In this document: piece by piece, positions 1 to 10,000 of the stretch
Position numbering within the stretch: position 1 is the first letter of the stretch
Layout of the letters: each line of letters begins with the position of its first letter
DNA from: Dipylidium caninum
Taxonomy: Eukaryota; Platyhelminthes; Cestoda; Cyclophyllidea; Dipylidiidae
DNA: 64,000 nucleotides
Assembly (NCBI GenBank): GCA_017562135.1
Contig: QEYB01001046.1
Location: 1,550,001-1,614,000, forward strand
Direction of reading: 5' to 3'
The notes under the pieces: model-generated
Seen by the model: the letters and a program-made list of their open reading frames with translations, nothing else
Databases searched by the model: none
What the model was told of the DNA's origin: nothing
Made by a program: the position numbers and the translations under genes

Positions 1-2399
1 GTGCGGAGTCAGCCCATGTCTCACGACCATCCTCACCCCCTGCTCCTATTCAAACGCCTTTTTTTTCAATCAGCTGCCAGAGTCGGCGTTTTTGGTGCCA
101 CCCACACCGCGTGTGCGTGTGTCCGAAATGCCGGGGACGAAGAGCCTCCGAGGCCCGCCCCGTCTACGCCGCCCCACTTGCCGCTGGGACCTGCTTTGTC
201 CGGATGACACCAAACCTACTGCTCTCGCTCCACCCTGTCTGCACAGCTAGCGGTCTCGGGGAACGATCGGTCTTCCCTCTTTCTAGCCACTGACCACTTA
301 ATTTGAGGAGCTGATGCGTGCATTTCAAGGTCACATGTTTCCGCGGGTGGAGAGGGGGTTGGTGAAGCTGCCAAAAAAGATTACTGAAGAGACGTTCTCA
401 AATCGTCTTTGACTAAAATTAATGGCTACTTCACCTGACACCACGTGCTTACTCGGTCGCTTCTGCATCTCCGACTAGACGAAGACAGGCACGCTCTTAA
501 GCAGAGAACGGAAATCCCGACATCCGCGTGGAAACAACGCGGCTCCTTTAAGTAGCCCACTAATTATCGCCCGGAGCGGCCACAACGAGGCGATGGTGAC
601 GTACACGACGGCGGCTGGCTGCCCTCCGCACGTACTCGCCCGACACCGGAGGAAACCTCGCCCCGTCGCCCGTCCCTCCTCGGGGGTTTTGGCAGGTCCT
701 GGGTGGCTCACAATCAGGGAAGTCCGCGGTTCGCGTCTGGCCCTGCCCTCCCCATTTTTACTGAGCTCACCTTAGCGGTTTTTATTAAGACTACGGGCCC
801 GTCCTCATTAGCTCGCCCGAGTGCCCAGGAAACGTCTGTCTCATGGCCGAGTCTAAAATGGGTCAGACGAGTTCATCCGAGGTGTCGGGACAAAAGCACA
901 CGGCGTTTTCGACAGAACGAAAGTTTAATAATAGGTGTTTTGAAGAGAACACCACTTCAGCACACGGCTCAGCATAGTCTCTCCACTCAGGACATCGTAA
1001 ACTATGAGAATACAAGTTTGCAATTCTCTGCTCCAACAAAATATACGTTTTGCCAAGTGAGAAAGGTCCCAAAGTAGGCGGTCGGTGTACTTAGAACCTA
1101 CAGACGTGTGTAATTAAAGGGAGAAGCGAGACGTTTTGCTCTCCCACGGCACACAGATAATAAAGTTGGTGACAAACTAAAGCACTCAACTGTTGAGTGC
1201 GTCGTTGTCTGTCGAGCAACGGAAGAGGTAGTGGAACTTGAGCCCCTCACAATCGCCTATTCCATCGTCGACTGAAACGAACGGGTGGCCGAGGCGCTCA
1301 AAGCCGTCAACAACGAGGCGTTCGCCGATCCTTCGGTCCCGCGTCTGCGCTGTCCCCACCCAAACGTCTCCGAGTCGATGGAAAGGCCACATACACAGCC
1401 AGTCTCAGGAGTGTTGTGTCCAAGCAATGAGTCCTTCTTCGGAACCCCCTTGCACAGGCGCCAAGAGGTTCACAGTTCAGGGCCCGGCACGTGGGCCGGG
1501 GCATGGGCGATCCCCTTTCCAATGGGAGAGAGGAAGGAAGTGCAGTAGCCGCATTGAAAAGGGAGATTACCATCTTGCGTAACTGACGATTTATGGGTCA
1601 CGTGAGTACGATTTGCAGTGGTTATTCAGTCGAGCAGTGCCTTTGAGGGTCAAATTAAAATCTCCCAAGCGCGAGGCCTGATTGGCTCACTCCACGAACG
1701 GCCTCATCGCAAAGTCCACCGGGAAAGTCTAATTCAGACGGACTCTGAACGCGGCGTTGACAACGTGAGACTTGAGCGAAACGAATTCTGTTGACTAATT
1801 CCTCAAAAGTAGTTTGACAGGAAACTGGCTGAGAGGCTAGGAGATAGACGCAATCATACCAAGAATTAACAGTATCTTGTCACGATTCACGGAGTTCACC
1901 GTCAGAACAAAGGAAATAGACTTTGCTGCCTAAATCGCAGAGAGAGGTGACGTTGCCGGCGTGAGGCTCTATGAATTTTCCTTGGAGGCGGATAAGGGAG
2001 AAGAAGGAAAATCGAAGCGCCTTCAACCCACGTTTGTAAGGGACAAAGTAAGAATGAAGCCTAGTGGCTTGCGTGCATTCTTGCGTGGAGGGAGAACCAC
2101 CCGCTGTTAGAAGTGTGTTTTGCGAACAGTGCTGTTGGAGAAATGCGGAATCACGAATGGGAGCGAGAGCGGAAGGCGAGTGATCTGTCTAGGGGTGGAT
2201 GTCCCAACGCCTGTTGCCCACAACCTCCAGCGCATAGATGTTAAAAGGTGTCGCGGCGGGCATAAGTTAGTCTCTAAGGTCCTTGTGCCCCAAAACACCC
2301 TCTCAAGAGGAGAGCGCGGTGAATCAGAGCCCTGTGGAGTATCTTTGGGCTTTCCACAGTACAATAAATGCAGAGTAGAATAACAGAAATGGTGAGTAC
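1..2399. other. No supported exon; probably intron or 3' flank of the SLC25A1-type gene
   Basis: The carrier gene on the minus strand should continue here with its last third (the segment after the second P-x-E-x-x-K repeat). I looked on the minus strand for the expected K-Q-G-S-N-Q-A-I-R-F block and found nothing convincing. The open frames present are short and overlap each other on both strands, which is what random moderately GC-rich DNA gives. The missing exons therefore lie before the window, or this copy is incomplete. Confidence 0.4.
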
Positions 2400-2537
2400 C
2401 GAATTCCTTGATGATGGTGCGGACACCGTGTAAGAAACCGCGGTAGTGGGGATTGGCCGAGACCTGGTCATTGATGAATTTCACCTTGACCGTCTCCATC
2501 GGAGTCACAACCAAAATTGCCTCGCATACACCAGCTC
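2400..2537 (-). CDS. SLC25A1: SLC25A1-type exon c (carrier repeat 2)
   Basis: Acceptor CACCTAG; reads [18 protein letters not shown] then a citrate-carrier-like YRGFLHGVR and IIKEFG. The donor is GTACTC after the first G of a codon, so a further exon is required downstream (lower coordinates). Confidence 0.9.
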
Positions 2538-4227
2538 CTAGGTGGGAGGAGACAGGAGAAACAAAAAAACAATCACTTTGGTGGATTTCTCACGTACAAG
2601 TGTTGACGCAGAGGACCGAAAAAGCAACGCCTCTTCAAGCAGTTACGTGGGGAATAAGAAAGTTGGGAAAGGGGGATTCCTCGAATCCATGCCGCACAGT
2701 CCTTGTGGAACGCGTTAAAACTTCTGCGGTCCCAACTCAAATCACACCGAAAGGCGGTTGGAAGGTGAAAATAAAAAAAGCCGCTGGCAATTATTTGGTT
2801 GCATCCGCGTTATTTATTAGGACTTTCGACTCGCTATTGCAAATGTACTAACTAAACGACCTCGATGTTTGACAAACGGATAACCTCTTGCAGAAATGCC
2901 TTTATTTTTGGGGAAGTTAAGTCACCACAAGAAGTAGGAAGACCTGGACGTAGAAAGAATTGACAAATTCCACAGACGGCTGCCCCCAAGTGAGACTTAA
3001 CTTCCCACGACGGCAGGAGACAGCGAACCCGTTTGTGGATCCAGAGTGAAAATAAAGCATGAATGGAAGTAGAATAAAGAGTGTTGGTTGAGTATGTGCC
3101 AAATTAAGGTTAATGCAAGAGAAGAATGACACTTACAATAGAGACAATTAAGACAAAAATACCGACAAACTGTGTGATGCAGCACTCCATACTCTTTTCA
3201 TTTAAAATGCATGAGAAGACGGCGAGTGTTCTCGGTTGTGTGAATTGTTTTGTTAAACAAACATCGAAACCAGTATGATCTCAATTAAAATTGACCTCGC
3301 GCTAAACAAGATGGACTGGGTGGAAAAAAAGTGATTTGTGTTCGCAAACTCACCTAGACCGCAGAGCAATTTTTTGGCAGGCGTCAAAGTGCCATCGGGG
3401 GAGACATTGTGTCGCTTGAATTCCTCAAATCCACCGAATCTAAATGAATCGCACGATAAAAAGCTTGTTAAACGTGGATAATGCAAAACACGTGTGTGGA
3501 GTCAACAAAGAGAGGCAGAAAGAGTCACACTTCACCGGTGACCCTCACTGGTCCGACTAAAGCATGGCGGCTACTCGGAACAGACAAAAGAAGTTTTCTT
3601 TCCCGATGACCCATCGATCAGTAGATCATACACCCAGGCGGGAGTCATCTTAAGAGAGGAATTATTTCGGAAACGGAGGGACTGTTCGAGAACAGAGCAC
3701 AAGGGAGGCAGGATTTAGTGAATATTCGTTGTAATGCCAACAGTATGCGGCAAAGTAATTGCAATTATTCAGGGCGTAAATTAGAAAAATGAGATTATGG
3801 ATTCAGACAGTAGCACGAACAAGCTATTATTTTAACCAACAACACAAGACCAAAACAACTCTGCGAGATTGTCGAAAGACGATAATTATGCTTATACCGT
3901 TAAGATGTCAAAGAGCACGGAATACTGAGGTCCAACGCGGTGCCTTGTAGCGTTAAAGAAAAGGAAAAAATCACACAGGATGGTGCTTTTGGGTGCCAGG
4001 GAAGTGGGAGACTCACCGTACAGCTGACTTTGGTACCGCTGCGTAGAGGAGAACAGAGAGTCCTCGATAGAGTCCACGAAATCCGTGTGATCGGATTGTT
4101 TGCTTAGTACAATCGATGGGACCCTGAAAACGTCTCGCCGAGCCCATTCTCTCATCCAGCTGCAGTTGCGTTTTCACGTATTCGGTTGGAAATGTGATAA
4201 GTACCTCTATGGCACCAGTAATTCCTC
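2400..4227 (-). CDS. SLC25A1: Mitochondrial tricarboxylate (citrate) transport protein, SLC25A1 type, partial gene
   Basis: Inner-membrane carrier of the SLC25 family that exchanges mitochondrial citrate for cytosolic malate. Three minus-strand exons (4227-4017, 3439-3354, 2537-2400) join in consistent phases (entry phase 1, then 2, 1, and exit phase 1). Two mitochondrial carrier signatures are visible, P-T-E-Y-V-K in repeat 1 ([14 protein letters not shown]) and P-M-E-T-V-K in repeat 2 ([14 protein letters not shown]); both closely match animal citrate carriers rather than other SLC25 members. The YRGFLHGVR block after repeat 2 is also typical. About 145 of roughly 310 residues are present. 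The N-terminal exon before 4227 and all of repeat 3 were not found. It is transcribed away from the small coiled-coil gene at 5.8 kb. Very likely a real gene continuing outside the window on its 3' side; the 5' exon may lie in 4.3-5.8 kb but is too short to recognise. Confidence 0.92.
3354..3439 (-). CDS. SLC25A1: SLC25A1-type exon b
   Basis: Acceptor ATTTAG and donor GTGAGT flank an 86-nt exon reading [10 protein letters not shown]...KKLLCGLG, equivalent to the RFGMFEF...LLCGLG segment of animal citrate carriers. The phases match both neighbours. Confidence 0.92.
4017..4227 (-). CDS. SLC25A1: SLC25A1-type exon a (carrier repeat 1)
   Basis: Acceptor TTAG at 4228-4229 and donor GTGAGT starting at 4016. 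Translates to [19 protein letters not shown] and onward to AAVPKSAVR; the last codon is split CG|A with the next exon. Contains the first P-x-E-x-x-K motif. Confidence 0.93.
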
Positions 4228-5819
4228 CTAAGTTACATGTGGTCACATTAGCGTCATAAATCCATATACAGAGATTTACTAAAAAACTGTGCATTCACCA
4301 CCAGCACATGATCCAACCCCGAAAATTGTTCCCTTCCCCGATTTCCGATTAGTTATGACAAGTAAAAACAGCATTTCAATGCGTTCCGTACTGGCTACTT
4401 CCTATCTATCAAATGCAAAGTCAAATACAGACACGCTCTATGAACACAACCAACAGATGAAAAAATCAAGAAATCGGTGATAGATAAGGAGGATTAATAG
4501 GATAATAGGACATCTCCTGCGTCAACATACCAAAAGCGCAACTAAACAAAGTATTAAGCTATCAACATCTCATCCAATAAAGCAATTTAAACAAACAAAT
4601 GGAATTACGAAAATGAATCAACACATTTGTCACAAGTATGTTGTGTACTACCTGATAAGATACCCATCATCGTATGTTGAAGCGTTCTCTTTCCTTCCAT
4701 GTTACAGCTGTCGCTGATTTGTCTAGTCAGTAGGAGACATTTGATTTAGGTAGAGATTTTTGGAAAAAACTCAAAGGTTAGAATGAAGATTGGTCCAAAC
4801 CGACTTTAAAAAACAACTAAACATATCAGAAAGCCACATGAGATCGTCGCACAAATAAATAAACATAAATAAACATATACAATTTTAAAAAGATGAATGG
4901 TTTGTGAGAGGGAAGACGAGAGATTTTTGATAACAGGATAACGCAAAAGAGGGACAAAAATGGAGAAAGCTACTGCTATTACTTGAACCATAAGCAGTGG
5001 AAATCAGATAGCTGGGGAGCTTCTAAAATAAGGCAGAGCTAATAGAGGAATGAAAATTGCATATACTTGACTGCACAAGCTATGATAAAAAAAGCTCGGA
5101 GAAGTGGAAGAAGCAGAGGACTAAAGCTGTAAAACCTTAAAAAGCAACGGTTTTATAGCCGGGGGCTTGACGTTAAATCTGTGCAAAGTCTGCCACGGGG
5201 CCTCAACCGGGACTCTACCATCCAAATGAAGGCGTATAATTGGTTGGATGGAAATGACCTTAGCCTACCTCAATTTTGTTGAATTAAACAACTTTATAAA
5301 CAACAACGGCATTTGAACTACCATATCATCGCGAAGTTTGTTTTGAGCGTCTAACTAAAAGGCATGTTATTAGTCGATTAGGGCTGGGGTCTAATGATTT
5401 GCCTTTGACTTTTAAAGGTCTTGGAACACGCTCGGGTCTTATAACCAGTAAGAAAATTAGTCAACTAAGAGGTGATCACTACTGCCTAGATTTTCCAATT
5501 TTATTTTATCTGAGTGACTAAATCAATGCAAACGTGTGTTCCACCGCTATTATACCAATTTGAGTTGGACGAACTTCCTTTTCTTAAGCTTAATATAAAG
5601 CGTGATGTAAATCGGTCTTACAACAAGGCACGAGTATCTGCTCATTACTTTTTCTCTAACCGCATCCAGGTTCACGCTGGAAGTCATTAACTACCATAAT
5701 ACCTATTTAAGGATTTTGGCTCTACTGAAGACCGTAGTAATCTATAGGCGTTTTATGCAGCTTCAGAGCGCGCTTTTGTAATTGCCGCGTGATATTGCGC
5801 ACGTACTGCCCAATCTACA
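4228..5819. other. AT-rich stretch between divergent genes; unassigned stop-free segments
   Basis: Should hold the 5' end of the citrate carrier (minus) and the upstream region of the coiled-coil gene (plus). On the plus strand stop-free segments without a good start occur at about 5132-5266, 5300-5521 and 5527-5690 (the last begins with ATG, MQTCVPPLLYQFELDE). They read like protein but match nothing I know, so I do not call a gene. Confidence 0.3.
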
Positions 5820-6318
5820 ATGACTTCCGATGAAGTCACTGGGTCACTGAATGAACTTTTTGAAAAGATTTATCAATCTGAAAAGGAAACTCTTGAATCT
5901 CAGCAAAAGTTAAGAAACTGTGAGTTTACCGCTTTTGTCATGGTTTAAAGTGAGAAAACAAATAAATACTGTCAGAATGAACATCCAACAAACCAGTCAA
6001 AATTTAAAAGAGAAGGATGTGGACATCGGGGAAAAGGTGACTGCCCTTACAAGTGATTCTATGAATTAGACCCTCAAACTGGCTTTACTGCAAAACCAAT
6101 TGTCCGTTGCTCAAGCCAAAAAAGAATCGCTTACGTCTATCTTTGAGGATTTAGATGCTATTTGCGTAAAGAAACTAAGAGAAAAGGAGGCACTTCAGAA
6201 GGAATACACTGAGAAGCACAACGCCTTCTGCGCTCTGGTGGAAAAGCTAGAAGAATTCTATCGTACCCAGGCACGTTACTTAACAACAGCAATCGTAGCT
6301 TGTGAAAACATCTCGTAG
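5820..6318 (+). CDS. Small coiled-coil protein, three exons with 31- and 33-nt introns (CCDC172-like, tentative)
   Basis: Exons 5820-5919, 5951-6036 and 6070-6318 join to a 144-residue protein beginning MTSDEVTGSLNELFEKIY. It is rich in Lys, Glu, Gln and Leu with heptad-like spacing, no signal peptide or membrane segment, so a cytoplasmic coiled coil is likely. Intron 1 (5920-5950) is 31 nt, GTGAGT to AAAG; intron 2 (6037-6069) is 33 nt, GTGACT to TTAG. Read without splicing, intron 2 keeps the frame but ends in an in-frame TAG. The start pattern (LNELFEKI, then a long helix) resembles the N-terminal half of CCDC172 proteins, but that family is about 260 residues and the likeness is weak, as coiled coils easily mimic each other. 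An AATAAA lies 326 nt after the stop. It converges with EXOC8. Confidence 0.55.
5920..5950 (+). other. 31-nt intron
   Basis: Starts GTGAGT, ends TTTAAAG, splits a codon T|TG and restores a long open frame. The size fits the shortest intron class known from cestodes. Confidence 0.6.
6037..6069 (+). other. 33-nt intron with in-frame terminal stop
   Basis: GTGACT...GAATTAG; length divisible by three. The TAG formed by its acceptor is the only in-frame stop between exons 2 and 3, so splicing decides between a 144- and a roughly 72-residue product. Confidence 0.55.
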
Positions 6319-6643
6319 TATACAAGCAATCGACTGCCTCGTTAGTTTCAGCCAAAATCTATGCGGCTTAATCCAACCTACCCTAGCTTAAATTTCTTTT
6401 CATACTCATAAGCGGAACATAGTATGGCGGCTGCCTCCGTTTTTGCTTAAACTACTTTTGTGGCTGATTTCTCATTCGACATTATAAAAAATGTTGTTAA
6501 TTAAATTACAGCGATTAAATTTTCATTACAAGATGAGCGAATAAGAGAGGGACCACATCGTCAATCGACACGAGGCCGTATCTTGAAATATTTGTATTTG
6601 TGAAAAGTAAAATTGTTACCTTATTATAATATCTTGTGTTGAA

Positions 6644-6649
6644 AATAAA
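6644..6649 (+). promoter_or_regulatory. Poly(A) signal AATAAA, coiled-coil gene
   Basis: AATAAA followed by an A-rich run, 326 nt after the stop at 6318 on the same strand; the only good candidate before the opposing signal of EXOC8. Confidence 0.45.
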
Positions 6650-6756
6650 AAAAACAAAAATGAATCCCCATCACTTCTTATTACGCCATAGATACTTTTA
6701 AATTTTGCAAGTGGACAGTTTATAGGTTATGTAGACTAATAAACAAACTTCGGCCG

Positions 6757-6762
6757 TTTATT
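6757..6762 (-). promoter_or_regulatory. EXOC8: Poly(A) signal AATAAA, EXOC8
   Basis: Minus-strand AATAAA 114 nt downstream of the EXOC8 stop codon. Confidence 0.6.
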
Positions 6763-6875
6763 CGACCAAAGCTATGATTGTTTCAACAAAGAGTAAGTGA
6801 TCACGTTAGTATATTGGTTAAAAAGTGGTTGATAAAGCAAAATAATCGAAAGAGAATGGATATTACGAGTCACAG

Positions 6876-7013
6876 TTAGCCTCCACGAAGAAGCTTCTTG
6901 AAGTCCTTTGTGACCGCCATCACAGCCGGGTGTTCCGCGCAGTTCATCGTTGCTGATACTTTGGGAATCACTTTGTAGACGAAGAAGTGTAGGTTTGCCA
7001 TTATCGATTTGCT
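6876..7013 (-). CDS. EXOC8: EXOC8 exon 11 with stop codon
   Basis: Acceptor CCTTAG; reads SKSIMANLHFFVYKVIPKVS to DFKKLLRGG and TAA at 6878-6876. Matches the C-terminal helix of Exo84. Another frame here is also open but does not match. Confidence 0.92.
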   Translation of the reverse strand, partial: SKSIMANLHFFVYKVIPKVSATMNCAEHPAVMAVTKDFKKLLRGG

Positions 7014-10000
7014 CTAAGGAGAAAACGCCCCTAATGAGCACAAACGTACACCATTTGGGCCAATAGGGTGGTAAATGGGGGAGGGGAAGGAGTGGCGAAA
7101 GGTCAAATTACTGAAGAAAATGCAACCACTAAACGACTCCGTGAAGACGGTGTGTGAAGAACTTTCTGGAAATAACGCAAGAAACGACTTTTAGGATCAC
7201 GAAATTATGTAATGTAATGTAAAGAGGCAACTTACAACACCAGCACATATTTTCGATCAGATTTACAGACTAAATTCATTAAGTTTATGTACTCTGAAGG
7301 AGGCTTAAAAACCGATACTAAATTGAAGCTCGCACCAACTACCGAAGCGGCGAAAGGTTCACCATGTAGATCTTTCCATTAAAAATAGACTCGGTTTCTG
7401 TCGTAAGGGAAGAAGAAAGATCACCTCCTCTGGAGTTTTGGCCGCCGCCAAAGCCCGCGAGTAAACGTTCAGGTCGCTACGCAGCATTTTAGCAAGGGTG
7501 GTGGCGAAACACTCGTTCAACTCCGCACAGTCGAACCTCGCACAAGCATGCGCGAAATGCGACAGGGGCCGCGTCGCCTGGGTGGTGAACAGGACGAGGC
7601 CGCCTCTACCATCTTAAGGTAAGTGGAAAAATGGCAGTAATTAGTGCACTCTCCTGTATATGAAGGAGGACCTCCTGCAACTCGAGTATACGTGCCAAGC
7701 CTGTGTAATCACCAAGGCGCATTAGACAAGGTTATAAAGTTTTCGTCAATCGACGTTGGTAAAAGGAAATATAGAAATAACAAAGTATCGTATTATCAGT
7801 CTAAGGGAATAGTGAACAGAGGCCAACATTGCAGAGGGAAGACCTTCGAAATACTCAATCTCATTTTGGCCTTAGACAATAAAGACAATGCATAATCGTG
7901 GTAGGAAAGTTCAGTACATGAAGGAAATGGGAATTCAGATTAACAGGGAATTGTAGTATTCTTAAAACAAATTTTTCGTGTTCGATTACGCCTTCTCCTG
8001 TTGACACTTAACTAAACGATCCACTAGTTATCAGCAAATATGTGATGATATTTTCTCATGGTGATTTTAGTGAGGTAGAAGCAAATAAATCCCCTAAGAG
8101 GAGCAAAATCCTTTCCTTTGTCAATCAGTAAGCCATTTATTGTAAACAAAGACTCAAACACGAGTGATGGACCATGGATTTATTTACAACTCACCAGTGA
8201 GGCTTTTCTCGGCCTCAGGAAAGCCTGTCTCCGACATTGTCTTGACAGTGGCATCAATGCTGTCCACCGATTGCCGGTTCTCCTTCTGCCAAAGTCAAGG
8301 ACAAAGACAAGATGAAAGAGTAATCTAGCAGTATGTGGACAAAAGAGGAATAAAACCGCAATTCACTGGTGTTCGGTGTTTGACGGCATCCTCATAGACT
8401 CGTCCCTGTTCCTCAACTGCTCGTTGCCAAGACTTGAGCAGGCAATTATCAATTGTTGACTTGATGTCTACTCCAATCAGTTCAGTAGCCTAAGAGCGAA
8501 GGACAAGAGACAGTGAAATATCCCCGATGTGAGAAGAGAAAAATGTCGCGCTTCTGGCATCGAACCGGCAAAATTATAGAATTATGGTTGCGATTTGAGG
8601 GAAAAATAAACTTCATGGGTAAGGATAGAAAACACGGGGAGAAAACGAAAGCCTGAAAGGGGGAGGGAGCAAAGACGAAGAACAAAATACTCGCCTTCTT
8701 AGCGTGGGCGTGGATCCTTTCGCTAGCGCAGGCCATTGCATAAAAGGAGATGGAACGACTGTCGATGAGAACGACTCTCAACTGATTGCAAAATCGCACC
8801 GTTTCTTCCAAAACCCAACTGCACAATTCTGAAAGCGAGTAGAAAGGGAACTAAGGCGGTGACTGCTAAGACACCAGTAGGTAATAAAAACACAAAACAA
8901 ATCGGGAATATAACAGTTGCTGTGTAGACGACAAATTCTATTTAACGGATGTTGGTTAGCCTAACTTAAGGCTCAGGGAAGGCGAGGCCAAAGCACAAAT
9001 CTTCGCGTTAGATGATGCAATTGTCTCCCACTCGGAGGCGAGTCATAACCCTGCGGCAGTGAAGACCTCAGCTGGAATCATCAAAAGACATATGAACCGA
9101 AACTATCTGGTAAAGGCATATTTTAGTCAGAAACGGGGATTGGGAGGAAAAAAGAAAATAGTGTGCTTACACTCTCGCAACAAAAGTAAATACGGTTGAA
9201 CACTCCGCCTTCCGACGTCATGACTTCAAACTTCACCTCTGAACCAAGCCAAATCGCATACAAGACCTCCCAGTTGCAAAGCTATCCACCGCTTCGAACT
9301 AATATTTCAGAGACAATTTTACACCTACTTGTCAATTACAAGGCTCCCGAGTCACCGATTATGCGCATATGCTAGAATTCTGAATCCGAACATTGCCGAA
9401 TTCAGAGACGATGGCATAATACTAGCGCAGCCTATCCATCAAGAAATGGGAAGGGATGGCGAGTAGAAAGGGAGACCTACTTGAGGTGACAATATCATCC
9501 AAGCCCACAAAATCCGGCTGTCTCTTCAACTGTTCAATTACTTGGTTCCACTCGGCCACGGACTCCACGAGACCTCGGTGGAAGACAAAACTGAGACGAT
9601 TGAGGTAGACCAGTTGATTGCCTTCTTGCCGCACCCCGCGAACCAGACTGCTGTTAATGACACCAGAACGGTAGGCGAGGAATAGGTGAAGCGCCAGCAC
9701 CGTTTTGCCCAGCTCTGAGAGGTGGATGACGGCTGCATGTACGGATTGACTGGCACCTGAGGGAGATATCACCTCACTTTAGCCGAAGAAAGAATCATTT
9801 GGATCGAATTGGCGTCAATGGTTTAAGGCGATGAACTAATTCGAATGCAACCCTGAAAGAACTACATAAGTGAATGTAAAAATGAGAAATTGAGAAAGAC
9901 AGTTTAGATGAGGAGCAGAGCAAACAAATCCCATTGTATCGATGGTAGATGATGCGTTCGATGCAAATGGTAGCTTAAATGCGCATGTTTGACGCTCAGT

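Noticed and set aside
1186..1582. Open frames considered as the missing last exon of the citrate carrier.
   Set aside because: None contains the KQGSNQAIRF block or a third P-x-D/E-x-x-K motif.
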